Positions 1 through 8,190 of a DNA stretch of 61,300 nucleotides are shown here, one piece after another. The stretch is taken from the NCBI GenBank assembly GCA_943324745.2, contig CALPMT020000018.1, positions 1-61,300 of the forward strand, given 5' to 3'. The translations under genes were made by a program, and so were the position numbers. The stretch comes from Chitinophaga pinensis. GTDB taxonomy: Bacteria; Bacteroidota; Bacteroidia; Flavobacteriales_D; Crocinitomicaceae. The notes beneath the pieces were generated by a model. That model was not told the DNA's origin, did not search any database, and saw nothing but the letters and a program-made list of their open reading frames with translations. Every line of letters begins with the position of its first letter. Positions within the stretch are counted from its first letter, which is position 1.

Positions 1-14
1 ATTAAAGAAATCAG

Positions 15-143
15 CTGTCCGAAAACGGATTGTCCAAAAAAGTAGCTATTTTTATTCATGTAATTTAGTTCGGGAAAACCAAATTACACTAAAGCGGGAA
101 ATCCATCAAGGAAATCCCGCTTTTAAAAAGTTTTATCGGACAG
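15..143. repeat. nested inverted repeats before first gene
   Basis: CTGTCCGA at 15-22 is repeated inverted at 136-143 (TCGGACAG), enclosing the terminator-like hairpin at 91-124. Nothing in the first 218 bases encodes a protein. The arms are only 8 bp, so this may be chance; they could also be the ends of a small non-autonomous element. No target-site duplication is evident. Confidence 0.3.
91..124. terminator. intrinsic terminator, possibly bidirectional
   Basis: Stem AAAGCGGGA/TCCCGCTTT (9 bp) with an inner TCC/GGA stem and ATCAA loop, flanked by A-rich sequence on the left and TTTT on the right. It probably ends a gene lying upstream of the window. The -7-like box of the next gene lies 60 bp downstream, which fits a transcription unit boundary. 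Confidence 0.7.
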
Positions 144-182
144 TAGTGACTTTTTATCAATACGAAAAGAAAAATAAAGTCG

Positions 183-190
183 TATTTTCG
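183..190 (+). promoter_or_regulatory. -7-like box TATTTTCG before the lipoprotein gene
   Basis: TATTTTCG matches the Bacteroidota -7 element TAnnTTTG with one change (TTCG). It lies 28 nt before the ATG at 219. I see no clear -33 TTTG at the usual spacing, so this is a weak call. Confidence 0.35.
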
Positions 191-218
191 TAGTAAAGAA
201 TATCAAGAAATTTTAATC

Positions 219-758
219 ATGCAATTTTTCATCTTAATAGCCTTATTTTTCGGATTAGCATCGTGTCACGACGTGGCTAAAAAACAACAATTGGAAGAAC
301 TCTCCATTTTGGACAAACGCGTAGATCACATTCAACGTGAGTACGAAACATTGAAAAAGGACGATGTTTCAGAAATTATCTACACGATGAAAGAACTGAA
401 ATATCACGTAAAATTTGACGTTGAAGGAGACACGCTTTCAATAGAAATAGCGAAGAAATTAGATGCCTACAATCGAATTTACAAAAAGTTAAATTTGGTG
501 GAAACGTACGGTGAAAAAATTCTGTTTGGTTCTCAAAAAGTTAAAAACTCCATTGATAACTTAACCAATGACATAAAAAATGGAGATGGAGATAGAGGGA
601 ATTATGATAAATTTCTAGCGTTTGAAACGGATAAAGTAGATAATCTTCAACAAATTATGGAAGATATGATCAAGCTTCAAAAGGAAAATATTCGTGCTTA
701 CTTAAACGTTAAAGGGGCTGTGGAAAATTTCGCTGCTGAATTGGCTTCAAATAACTAG
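219..758 (+). CDS. small coiled-coil lipoprotein of unknown function
   Basis: This 179-residue protein starts with a very short signal sequence ending in the lipobox LASC (Cys16), so it should be lipid-anchored in the envelope. The rest is rich in Lys, Glu, Asp and Leu with long predicted helices and probable coiled coil, for example around residues 22-50 and 120-175. I recognise no catalytic motif or named domain. It ends two bases before the ATG of the TPR protein at 761, so the two are almost certainly co-transcribed and may work together at the envelope. The ATG at 219 is preferred because it begins the signal sequence directly. Confidence 0.75.
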   Translation: MQFFILIALFFGLASCHDVAKKQQLEELSILDKRVDHIQREYETLKKDDVSEIIYTMKELKYHVKFDVEGDTLSIEIAKKLDAYNRIYKKLNLVETYGEKILFGSQKVKNSIDNLTNDIKNGDGDRGNYDKFLAFETDKVDNLQQIMEDMIKLQKENIRAYLNVKGAVENFAAELASNN

Positions 759-760
759 TT

Positions 761-2593
761 ATGCGTGCGAGAATACTATTTGTTTTTTTACTCATAACCA
801 GTTCTAGTTTTGCGCAGGTTAGTACAGATCAACAGTTAGCACAATATTATTATTCAGCAGGAGATTTCGAAAAAGCATTACCTTACTGCCAACAAGTCTT
901 TCAAAAAGAGAATACGAAGTTTACATTTTTGCGTTACTACACATGTTTATTAAAAACAAAAAAAGACCGTGAAGCTGAGAAAACTTTAAAAAAACAATTA
1001 GATGTCGACCCATATACTGTTGACTATCCTATTCTATTGGCTGAATTTTACGAAACACACGATGAACAAAAGGCTGCAAACAAAATCTATCAACGTTTGA
1101 TGGAAGATAATGCTTCTTCAAGTGTGAAAATTTTAGAAGTGTACAAGGCGTTTAAGGAAAAAGGAAAAACAGACCTTTCCTTGCAGATGTTGGAAAAAGG
1201 GCGCAAATTTCTTGGGAATACCTATCCTTTACATCTACAATTTGCAGATGTTTATTTGCAAATGGGTCAACCTCAAAAGATGATTAATGAGTATTTAGAA
1301 CTCTTAGAAAACAACAAGGATTTTCAAGAACAAGTACAAACAGCATTAGCTCAACATATTGATTTTACGCAAACAACGAATCCAACTGCAGATATACTTA
1401 AGGAAGAATTAATAGATCGTTCCCAATCGCGTTCGAGTGATTTGATTTATGCAGAAATGTTGTTGTGGTTTTTCACACAACGGAAACAATTCTCCTTAGC
1501 ATTAACACAAGCTCAAGCCATTGATAAACGTGAGAATAATACTGGTTATCGGGTATTTGAATTGGCGAATGTATTCACTCAAAATAAGGATTATACGCTT
1601 GCGCGCAGGGGATATAATTACGTATTGGCACATGGGAAAGAAAAAGGTTTCTATTTTATGTGTGAAAATGCAGTACTACACACCTACTTTTTGGAAGCGA
1701 CTGAACTCAGAAATTTAAGCCAAGATACACTTCAAAGTATTATCATTAAATACAAAGAAGCGATTCAACGTTTAGGAAAATCTAGAAATACCTTGACTAT
1801 TTTAAAAGAATTAGCACAAATTCAAGGTCTATATGCCAATCAAGTAGACGAAGCAATCAAGCTGCTGAAAGAATTGATGGTTATACCAGGATTATCAGTT
1901 ATACAGGTTTCAGAAATCAAAATGTTATTGGCTGATTTTTATGTGCTTAAAAATGAAATTTGGGAGGCATCATTGTTGTATATGCAAATAGATAATGACT
2001 ATAAATTTGAGACAATAGGATTTGAAGCAAAATATAAAAATGCACGTATTTTTTATTACGATGGGGATTTTCAATTCGCACAATCTCAGTTGGATATTCT
2101 CAAACAATCAACTTCTAAATTAATTGCTAATGATGCTTTAAAGTTGTCCTTACTAATAACTGATAATTATGGTTTAGACAGCAATTATACAGCGATGCAT
2201 CAATTCGCTCAAGCTGATTTATTGTTAGAACAACACCAATATAAGCAAGCATTTGTGTTGTATGACTCAATATTAACTGCTTTCCCTTACCATGGGTTGG
2301 CTGATGAAATATTATTGCGTAAAGCACAGGTATTTCAACAACAAGGAAACTGGTCAGAAGCGATTAATTATCTAGAAAAATTACTGAAATCGTATGCAGA
2401 AGATATTTTGGCAGATGATGCTTTGTTTCAATTAGGAAATATCTATGAAAATCACTTAGGTGATAAAGAAAAAGCCATTGAAAATTATAAAAAAATTATT
2501 TTTCAATATAAAGGAAGTTTGTATGTGGTGGAAGCACGTAAACGTTTGCGGTTATTACGTGGTGACAAACTTGACCTTGAAGATCAGATGTAA
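761..2593 (+). CDS. exported tetratricopeptide-repeat protein
   Basis: The 610-residue product has a signal peptide (MRARILFVFLLITSSSFAQ, cut near residue 19) followed by TPR-type helical pairs through the whole chain. Clear repeats occur near residues 20-55, where A-x-Y-Y-x-x-G-D-F-E-K-A-L is typical, and again in the last 120 residues (EQHQYKQAFVLYDSIL, QGNWSEAINYLEKLL). TPR proteins scaffold other proteins; no enzyme domain is visible. It sits 2 bp behind the coiled-coil lipoprotein gene, so a periplasmic pair of anchor and scaffold is an inference from context. No specific complex can be named. Confidence 0.8.
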   Translation: MRARILFVFLLITSSSFAQVSTDQQLAQYYYSAGDFEKALPYCQQVFQKENTKFTFLRYYTCLLKTKKDREAEKTLKKQLDVDPYTVDYPILLAEFYETHDEQKAANKIYQRLMEDNASSSVKILEVYKAFKEKGKTDLSLQMLEKGRKFLGNTYPLHLQFADVYLQMGQPQKMINEYLELLENNKDFQEQVQTALAQHIDFTQTTNPTADILKEELIDRSQSRSSDLIYAEMLLWFFTQRKQFSLALTQAQAIDKRENNTGYRVFELANVFTQNKDYTLARRGYNYVLAHGKEKGFYFMCENAVLHTYFLEATELRNLSQDTLQSIIIKYKEAIQRLGKSRNTLTILKELAQIQGLYANQVDEAIKLLKELMVIPGLSVIQVSEIKMLLADFYVLKNEIWEASLLYMQIDNDYKFETIGFEAKYKNARIFYYDGDFQFAQSQLDILKQSTSKLIANDALKLSLLITDNYGLDSNYTAMHQFAQADLLLEQHQYKQAFVLYDSILTAFPYHGLADEILLRKAQVFQQQGNWSEAINYLEKLLKSYAEDILADDALFQLGNIYENHLGDKEKAIENYKKIIFQYKGSLYVVEARKRLRLLRGDKLDLEDQM

Positions 2594-2605
2594 AATATAC
2601 ATCTG
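2585..2605 (+). terminator. hairpin overlapping the TPR stop codon
   Basis: CAGATGTA and TACATCTG (8 bp arms, loop AAATA) bracket the TPR stop codon. There is no convincing U-tract after it, so it may be a weak terminator or an mRNA-stabilising end rather than a full stop. Confidence 0.35.
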
Positions 2606-2683
2606 CGCTAATCGCTTTCGGTTTCATAATAGAGAAATAGCGAATTTCCGACACATTGAACACAAATTAAAATAAAATATAAG

Positions 2684-3175
2684 ATGAAAACAAGTGAAAT
2701 GTTTTTAGCGGAGATGAAAGCCGAAGCTGTTAGTACACGGAAATTATTGGCGTTCGTTCCTTTTGAAAAAGGAGATTACAAGCCTCATGAAAAATCAATG
2801 TCTATGTTGAAATTAGCGACACATGTTGCTGAAATCACAGGTTGGTGGAAAGAAACATTGTCGTTTGATGAATTGGATTTTGCAAAAGGTGGAGGAACAC
2901 CAAATGTGTATAACTCTACGGAGGATATCTTGGCAAAACACGATGATTTAGTAGCGAAAGCCGAAGTTATTCTTTCTGAAATTAAGGAAGAAGAATTTGA
3001 TAAAAACTGGACAATGCGTAATGGTGATTACATCATTTTAACGGCTCCAAAAAGAGAAGTTGCTCGTACTTGGTGCTTGAATCACTTATACCACCACAGA
3101 GCTCAATTATCTGTTTACTTGCGTTTGTTGGATATTCCTATCCCAGGAATGTACGGTCCAACAGCGGATATGTAA
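2684..3175 (+). CDS. DinB-superfamily four-helix protein
   Basis: The 163-residue protein has the DinB/YfiT-like layout: a four-helix bundle with a putative metal triad of His47 (in ATHVAE), His134 and His138 (in NHLYHHRAQ). Members of this superfamily include thiol-dependent S-transferases and many uncharacterised cytoplasmic proteins; the substrate cannot be told from sequence. Length is normal for the family. It has no signal peptide. It lies 90 bp after the TPR gene, past a hairpin, and is followed by a strong terminator, so it is probably transcribed alone. I saw no consensus promoter just upstream. Confidence 0.85.
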   Translation: MKTSEMFLAEMKAEAVSTRKLLAFVPFEKGDYKPHEKSMSMLKLATHVAEITGWWKETLSFDELDFAKGGGTPNVYNSTEDILAKHDDLVAKAEVILSEIKEEEFDKNWTMRNGDYIILTAPKREVARTWCLNHLYHHRAQLSVYLRLLDIPIPGMYGPTADM

Positions 3176-3186
3176 TTTGTAAAAGG

Positions 3187-3223
3187 ATTGGTAAGGTATA
3201 TTACTTTACCAATTCTTATCTTT
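3187..3223 (+). terminator. intrinsic terminator of the DinB gene
   Basis: A 12-bp stem ATTGGTAAGGTA/TACTTTACCAAT (one G-U pair) with a TAT loop is followed by a T-rich run. It starts 12 bases after the DinB stop codon. Confidence 0.8.
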
Positions 3224-3232
3224 CTAAAAGAA

Positions 3233-3261
3233 CGTTGAAATTAACCGGTTATTTTTCAACG
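3233..3261 (-). terminator. hairpin at the end of the XRE gene
   Basis: CGTTGAAA (3233-3240) pairs with TTTCAACG (3254-3261). On the minus strand it overlaps the XRE stop codon and is followed by TTCTTTTAG, so it plausibly ends the two-gene cassette. Confidence 0.6.
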
Positions 3262-3558
3262 ATTATAATTTTTTTCGTGCTCAAGAGATATATTTGTCTT
3301 TGGAACTTCCAATAATTTTTCACCTAATTCAGCCTCTAATTTAGCAATCGATTTAAGCGTGAAATTATGATTTCCACTCAACCATTTATGAATCTCAGAA
3401 GGTCGTTTTTGTAATTTTTCAGATAAATATTTTTGAGAATATCCTTTTTTTTCCATTAAGTAATTGATTCTAACGATTAGGTCAGCATATAAATCAACAA
3501 AAATTTTAAGATCATCAGGTGTATTTTCTAGTAATCTTTCAACTGTTTTACTTTTCAT
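3256..3558 (-). CDS. XRE-type helix-turn-helix protein, putative antitoxin
   Basis: This 100-residue protein carries an XRE/Cro helix-turn-helix at about residues 38-75 (GYSQKYLSEKLQ for the first helices, PSEIHKWLSGNHNFTL for the recognition region). The N-terminal 35 residues are acidic and helical, a place where HigA/HipB-like antitoxins often contact the toxin or dimerise. It lies 20 bp downstream of the gene at 3579-4112 on the same strand. That order, toxin first and HTH second, is the one used by HigBA-type modules. Antitoxin function and autoregulation through the paired palindromes upstream of the operon are inferences; a lone regulator remains possible. Confidence 0.75.
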   Translation of the reverse strand: MKSKTVERLLENTPDDLKIFVDLYADLIVRINYLMEKKGYSQKYLSEKLQKRPSEIHKWLSGNHNFTLKSIAKLEAELGEKLLEVPKTNISLEHEKNYNR

Positions 3559-3578
3559 AAAACTATATTTTAATTTGT

Positions 3579-4112
3579 TTATAAAATTATTTCTGTAGAA
3601 TAATCATAGTTAATTAAGTACCGTTCATTTTCTGAAATAAAAACAACATTATCATACATTGCTTCTTGAATTTTTCTTACTAATTGCTGTGCTACATAAA
3701 ACTTCATACTTAAACTTTTACTTTCTTGTACAGTTTTAGACTCTTTGATTCCACCATTAAAAAGTATTACTATATGTTTGCTAATGCGGTAACAAAATAA
3801 TCTTAACGGAAAATTTATTCCAATATCTATTATCTCTTCCACATTAGAATACGGCTTAGGTGGTAATGATAATGCTTTATTTTCATAGCGATTAAAAAAA
3901 TCATCTGTAGCACCGTATTTATTTCCTATACTTTCTGTAAGTAATCGAAATAATATATATCCTTCTTCGCGGTATTTATCACGTTGTATGTAAGTTTCAA
4001 AAAATCGGTCTGTTTCTGATTCTAATTCTCTATCATCATCCAAAAATCGTACGGTATAAAATGTACATATACTCCCTTCATCATACCATATCTCTAATGC
4101 AAATATATTCAC
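3579..4112 (-). CDS. putative toxin partner of the XRE protein
   Basis: I do not recognise this 177-residue protein as a named family. Residues about 100-155 look RelE/HigB-like: a strand pair with PLRLFCYRISKHIVIL, a Gly-Gly turn and Lys (FNGGIKES), then a helix MKFYVAQQLVRKIQEA. The N-terminal 95 residues are a separate, partly acidic region. It precedes an XRE gene by 20 bp, the usual HigBA order, so a toxin role is inferred. The reading frame opens with GTG at 4112, but a good promoter -7 box lies inside codons 2-5. If that promoter is real, translation must start lower, possibly at the TTG codon for residue 24 (4043). Confidence 0.6.
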   Translation of the reverse strand: MNIFALEIWYDEGSICTFYTVRFLDDDRELESETDRFFETYIQRDKYREEGYILFRLLTESIGNKYGATDDFFNRYENKALSLPPKPYSNVEEIIDIGINFPLRLFCYRISKHIVILFNGGIKESKTVQESKSLSMKFYVAQQLVRKIQEAMYDNVVFISENERYLINYDYSTEIIL

Positions 4113-4153
4113 TTATAACTGAATTCTCACAAAATAATTCACTTTTATATGAA
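4100..4153 (-). promoter_or_regulatory. promoter with two TTCA-N8-TGAA operators
   Basis: On the minus strand TTTG (4130-4133), a 22-nt spacer and TATATTTG (4100-4107) form a near-perfect Bacteroidota promoter. Two palindromes of the form TTCA-N8-TGAA lie at 4108-4123 and 4138-4153, with centres 30 bp apart (about three helical turns). One lies between the -33 and -7 elements and the other just upstream. This is the layout expected for repression by the XRE protein of its own operon (inference). Confidence 0.65.
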
Positions 4154-4272
4154 TTATTTTATATTGATTAATATTTAGCCGAAAAACAACGGCTAGTAAC
4201 TAATCTAAGTTATAGAAAAAGTGGATTAAGAAATAGCGTATTTATACGTGATTTACAGTAATTAAGTACTCT

Positions 4273-4884
4273 TCAACGATAAAAATTCATCTCATCGACG
4301 TACTTTCTGACTTCATCTGTCAATAAATAATGTACATCTTGTTTGTTTTTGATAGCCTGACGAATGTAGGTCGATGAGATTTTCATCATCGGTGCATCGA
4401 TACAAAAATGAGCTTTTGGGTATTGATTTACCAAGGCTTGATGATGATTTTCAAAACCTATTTCTTCTAATTCTTGTGCTGTTAATAATCTAGGATAAAC
4501 ATACATCGAATAGTTGTTGCGGATAAGTTCGTAGTTTTTCCATTTGGTAAACCCACGTAAATTGTCTTCTCCTATAATCAGCGAAAATTGGTGTGTCGGA
4601 TGTTTTTCTTTTAAATATGCCAAGGTATCAATCGTGTAATTGGGTTGTGGCATCTTAAATTCAATGTCACTCGCACGTAAATGATCGTTGTTCTCCACGG
4701 CAATTTCAACCAAAGCCAAACGATGGTGATCCGCCAATAAACTAGATTTTTGTTTTAACGGATTTTGTGGAGTTACTACTAACCAAACTTGATCGAGTTC
4801 TGGCAAATTTGCAAAGTAGTTAGCAATCACCAAGTGACCCACATGAATTGGATTAAATGTTCCAAAAAATAATCCGATACGCAT
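4273..4884 (-). CDS. nadD: nicotinate-nucleotide adenylyltransferase
   Basis: NadD joins ATP and nicotinate mononucleotide to deamido-NAD in NAD synthesis. The 203-residue protein has the nucleotidyltransferase entry GLFFGTFNPIHVGH at residues 4-17 (the T/HxGH motif) and the late motif ISSTYIR near residue 170, both needed for ATP binding. Length is normal. It starts 2 bp after the end of gmk, so the two are in one minus-strand operon. The 160 bp after its stop carry no gene before the toxin-antitoxin-like cassette. Confidence 0.95.
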   Translation of the reverse strand: MRIGLFFGTFNPIHVGHLVIANYFANLPELDQVWLVVTPQNPLKQKSSLLADHHRLALVEIAVENNDHLRASDIEFKMPQPNYTIDTLAYLKEKHPTHQFSLIIGEDNLRGFTKWKNYELIRNNYSMYVYPRLLTAQELEEIGFENHHQALVNQYPKAHFCIDAPMMKISSTYIRQAIKNKQDVHYLLTDEVRKYVDEMNFYR

Positions 4885-4886
4885 CG

Positions 4887-5468
4887 TTAAGCGTTTAAGA
4901 AATTAGTAATAATGGCCTCAGCCTTCACGCAAGCATTCTCAAGGTTGTCATTTTCCAAGATCACATCAAATTTATAAGCCAACGCTAATTCTTCTTCTGC
5001 ACGTGCCATACGCATTTGAATTTTTTCTTCGGTTTCTGTACTTCTTGATCTTAAGCGTCTTTCTAATTCTCCTATAGAAGGCGCTTGAACAAAAATCGAC
5101 AAAGCTTGGTCTTCTAATTTACTTTTGATGTTAATACCACCTAATACGTCCACATCAAAAACAACCACTTTACTTTCACTCCAAAGTTTTTCAACGACCT
5201 CATGTAACGTACCATAAAAGTTGTCTTTATACACTTCTTCCCATTCTAAAAATGCATCTTCCTCAATTTTCCTTTTGAAACCTTCTATCCCTAAAAAATG
5301 ATAATCTTTTCCATTTACTTCCCCAGATCTTGGCTCTCTACTACAAGCGGAGATAGAAAAAACTAAAGATGGAAATTTTTCCAATAAATGTCGAACAATA
5401 GTCGTTTTACCAGCTCCCGAAGGCGCTGAAAACAAAATGCTTTTTCCAGTAATTTTTGATGTATTCAT
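4887..5468 (-). CDS. gmk: guanylate kinase
   Basis: Gmk phosphorylates GMP to GDP with ATP. The 193-residue protein shows the P-loop SAPSGAGKTT near residues 14-23, the GMP-binding segment CSREPRSGEVNGKDYHF near residues 42-58, and the lid region rich in Arg (LERRLRSRSTETEEKIQMR). It lies between nadD (2 bp away) and yicC (94 bp upstream, across a repeat), an order often seen in Bacteroidota. The start at 5468 gives an N-terminus that leads directly into the first strand. Confidence 0.95.
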   Translation of the reverse strand: MNTSKITGKSILFSAPSGAGKTTIVRHLLEKFPSLVFSISACSREPRSGEVNGKDYHFLGIEGFKRKIEEDAFLEWEEVYKDNFYGTLHEVVEKLWSESKVVVFDVDVLGGINIKSKLEDQALSIFVQAPSIGELERRLRSRSTETEEKIQMRMARAEEELALAYKFDVILENDNLENACVKAEAIITNFLNA

Positions 5469-5500
5469 GCTATTATCAATATGTCTTGTTGTGCTTTTTC

Positions 5501-5562
5501 GTCCGGCTGATGGTATTCGTCAAGCTGAGCGTAGTTGTGTCCGGCTGAGCGTAGCCGAAGCC
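5501..5562. repeat. imperfect tandem GC-rich repeat between yicC and gmk
   Basis: Three related segments start at 5501 (GTCCGGCTGA), 5521 (CAAGCTGAGCGTAG) and 5541 (CCGGCTGAGCGTAGCCGAAG). The last contains a small inverted repeat GGCT...AGCC. The GC content is far above the surroundings, and the element abuts the yicC stop codon. It resembles short dispersed intergenic repeats seen in several Bacteroidota (recollection, not checked). Confidence 0.7.
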
Positions 5563-6435
5563 CTATAACGTGTTCAAGACTTGTTCTTTAATCTTCTCCA
5601 AGGCATCTTTCATAGCTACCACAATTTTTTGTAATTCCACGTGGTAACTTTTACTCCCCAAAGTATTAATTTCTCTTCCTAACTCTTGCGTAATGAATCC
5701 AAGTTTTTTTCCTGCAGCTGGTAAAACCATTGTTTCTAAAAAGTAATCCAAATGATTTGCTAAGCGCATTTTTTCTTCGGATACATCTAATTTTTCGATG
5801 TAGAAAATTAACTCTTGTTGAAAGCGATTTTCATCGTATCCAGCTACAGTACCCGCTTCTTCTAATCCTTTGCGCATACGTTCTTTGATGATGTCTATAC
5901 GAACAGATTCGTAGGTGTCTACTTGTTTCAATAGCGAACGAATATCTTCAATACGATCTGTAAATTCTTTTTCTAATGCTTGCCCTTCTTGACGACGGAA
6001 AGTGTTGAAATTCACACAAGCCTCAGCAACAAGAGTATGTAAAAATGAAAATTCCTCTTCGCTTATTGTTGTATCTTTTGTTTGTGTGTAAATATCCGGC
6101 ATACGTAATAACATCGCAAGGTAATCAGAACTAGACTCACCGATTAATGTATTTGTATCTTTTAAATCTTGGTAATAAGCTTGCGCTAATTCTTTGTTTA
6201 TTTCTACAGATTTTGACGCTCCAATGCTCTCTACTTGGATGTTTAATTCCACTTTACCTCGGTCAAGCGCATTGGTTATATACTGACGAATTTCTAGTTC
6301 TTTTTCTCTATATGGACTCGCAATGCGTGTATATAAATCCATACTTTTACTGTTCAACGATTTGATTTCAACGCTGATTTTTTTATCTTCAAAGGAACCG
6401 GTAGCCTTACCATATCCTGTCATTGAATGTAACAT
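5563..6435 (-). CDS. yicC: YicC-family endoribonuclease
   Basis: The 290-residue protein begins MLHSMTGYGKA, the hallmark N-terminus of the YicC family, and ends with the conserved C-terminal segment ITQELGREINTLGSKS followed by a helical tail. E. coli YicC has been described as an endoribonuclease active on RNA; older work links it to stationary-phase growth. Length matches the family. It leads the yicC-gmk-nadD group, with an intergenic repeat between it and gmk. I see no TAnnTTTG box close upstream. Confidence 0.9.
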   Translation of the reverse strand: MLHSMTGYGKATGSFEDKKISVEIKSLNSKSMDLYTRIASPYREKELEIRQYITNALDRGKVELNIQVESIGASKSVEINKELAQAYYQDLKDTNTLIGESSSDYLAMLLRMPDIYTQTKDTTISEEEFSFLHTLVAEACVNFNTFRRQEGQALEKEFTDRIEDIRSLLKQVDTYESVRIDIIKERMRKGLEEAGTVAGYDENRFQQELIFYIEKLDVSEEKMRLANHLDYFLETMVLPAAGKKLGFITQELGREINTLGSKSYHVELQKIVVAMKDALEKIKEQVLNTL

Positions 6436-6586
6436 AACCTCTATTATTTGAGAGTAAATTTACCATAAAGAATAACTTTTTGAGTGCATCTTTATAACTA
6501 TTTTTAAGTGAACTTGTTTTTCAAGCATTCGACTTCCTACATATTTCGTAATTTAGTACCATAATCTGAATTTTTAAAACACAGAA

Positions 6587-7537
6587 ATGAAAGTTATTGA
6601 TCACTTAAAAGAAGCTAAATCAACCCTTTTTTCATTTGAAATTTTACCACCATTAAAAGGGAAAAGCATCCAATCTATCTACGATGGGATTGATCCGTTA
6701 ATGGAATTTAAACCGAAATATATTAATGTTACTTACCACCGTGAAGAATATATTTTCAAGGAAAGAGATAACGGATTATTAGAAAAAATAGCGATTCGTA
6801 AGCGTCCTGGTACAGTAGGTATCTGTGCTGCGATTATGAATAAATATCATGTAGATGCTGTTCCTCACTTAATTTGTGGTGGATTTAGCAAGGAGGAAAC
6901 AGAAAATGCATTGATCGACTTACAATTTTTAGGAATTGATAATGTATTGGCGCTTCGAGGAGATTCTATCAAAACAGAAAGCACATTTAAACCACATCCA
7001 TCTGGACATGCATATGCGGTGGATTTGATTAAACAAGTGGTTGAAATGAATACGGGAAATTATATCACGGAAGATTTTCAATTGGAGCCAACAAGTTACT
7101 GTATTGGTACTGCTGGTTATCCTGAGAAACATTTTGAAGCGATGAATCTGAATACAGATTTACAATATTTGAAAGCTAAAGTGGATGCTGGTGCTGAATA
7201 TGTTGTGACTCAAATGTTTTTTGATAATCAAAAATACTTTGACTTTGTAGATGCATGTCGTGCTATTGGGATCACAGTTCCTATTATTCCAGGGATTAAG
7301 CCTATTAAAACCTTGAACCACACTACTTTTTTACCAAAATTATTCCACATAGATTATCCTGAAGCTTTAGCGAAAGAATTGTTGAAATGTAAAAATAATC
7401 AAGCTGTTAAAGAATTAGGGATAGAGTGGGGAATTCAACAATCTAAAGAATTAAAGGCACAAAATGTTCCAGGGATTCACTATTATACAATGTCTAATTC
7501 AGATGAGGTAAAAGCAATCGCTTCTGAGGTATTTTAA
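6587..7537 (+). CDS. metF: methylenetetrahydrofolate reductase
   Basis: MetF reduces 5,10-methylenetetrahydrofolate to 5-methyltetrahydrofolate with FAD, feeding methionine synthesis. The 316-residue chain is a single TIM barrel: the start TLFSFEILPP carries the catalytic Glu of the family, followed by NVTYH, LALRGD near residue 123 and the FAD-site region CIGTAGYPE near residue 182. Length is typical of bacterial MetF without the plant/animal regulatory domain. The following exported protein begins 8 bp after it, so they may share an mRNA. A consensus promoter was not found upstream. Confidence 0.95.
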   Translation: MKVIDHLKEAKSTLFSFEILPPLKGKSIQSIYDGIDPLMEFKPKYINVTYHREEYIFKERDNGLLEKIAIRKRPGTVGICAAIMNKYHVDAVPHLICGGFSKEETENALIDLQFLGIDNVLALRGDSIKTESTFKPHPSGHAYAVDLIKQVVEMNTGNYITEDFQLEPTSYCIGTAGYPEKHFEAMNLNTDLQYLKAKVDAGAEYVVTQMFFDNQKYFDFVDACRAIGITVPIIPGIKPIKTLNHTTFLPKLFHIDYPEALAKELLKCKNNQAVKELGIEWGIQQSKELKAQNVPGIHYYTMSNSDEVKAIASEVF

Positions 7538-7545
7538 TTAAAATT

Positions 7546-8085
7546 ATGCGAAATTATTTTATATTGTGCTTGCTATTAATGGTAAGTACCCTCACGTTTT
7601 CCCAAAAGCAACACATTCAATTGACAAACGGCTTACTAGTTGCACAATTGGATCGACCAGAAGAGAAATTTACCTTGGAAATAAACCTTGCTGAATTATT
7701 TTCAGCTGAAAATGTAAAGGTGGTACCATCTTTAAACCTTCTTAAACAAGGAGAAATTGCTTCTGTTTTAGTTTCGGATTCTGTTACAAAGATTCTAAAA
7801 TCAAAAAATATTGATACTTATATTTTGGTATCTGTACGTGGTTTTGACAAGAAATTTAAACGATCTTCTCATTTTGAAGTTTTACCTAATGAACTAGCAT
7901 CTAGTCATTTATTTCCGTTATTTAGAGACGATATTCTATCTGTGACTTTTGAGTTTACATGCTACAGAAATAATGAAGTAGTAGGAAATGAATTATTGCG
8001 TATAAAAAATGTAGATTCAAAGGATAAGGTGATAAAGAAATTACGCAAGAAATTACCGAAGTTGATTTCCAAATGGAAAAAATGA
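7546..8085 (+). CDS. exported protein of unknown function
   Basis: The 179-residue product has a signal peptide (about residues 1-19, MRNYFILCLLLMVSTLTFS, then Q). The mature part alternates short strands and helices and ends in a strongly basic tail (KKLRKKLPKLISKWKK). I recognise no family or catalytic motif. It follows metF by 8 bp, which suggests co-transcription but does not hint at folate chemistry. It is convergent with sprA across a repeat-bearing space. Confidence 0.65.
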   Translation: MRNYFILCLLLMVSTLTFSQKQHIQLTNGLLVAQLDRPEEKFTLEINLAELFSAENVKVVPSLNLLKQGEIASVLVSDSVTKILKSKNIDTYILVSVRGFDKKFKRSSHFEVLPNELASSHLFPLFRDDILSVTFEFTCYRNNEVVGNELLRIKNVDSKDKVIKKLRKKLPKLISKWKK

Positions 8086-8092
8086 TTTATTT

Positions 8093-8165
8093 TTTAGAGA
8101 CGAAATGCATTGGGCCTCTAAAGAATGCAATGCATCACGATTGAATGCATGTCTCTCTACAGAAT
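8093..8165. repeat. palindromic repeat between convergent genes
   Basis: TTTAGAG (8093-8099) pairs with CTCTAAA (8116-8122) around an AATGCATT core. More partial copies of the AATGCAT arm follow, ending in a half-arm TGCATGTCTCTCTAC near 8147-8160. It resembles the better-preserved element at 21031-21083 and, like it, lies between convergent gene ends, where it may also act as a terminator. Confidence 0.6.
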
Positions 8166-8190
8166 GCAGAGTTTCTAAAATAATAGCACA

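Noticed and set aside
4175-4193. AGCCG/CGGCT hairpin as nadD terminator
   Set aside because: No T-run follows in either direction, and it is 80 nt past the stop; too weak to call.
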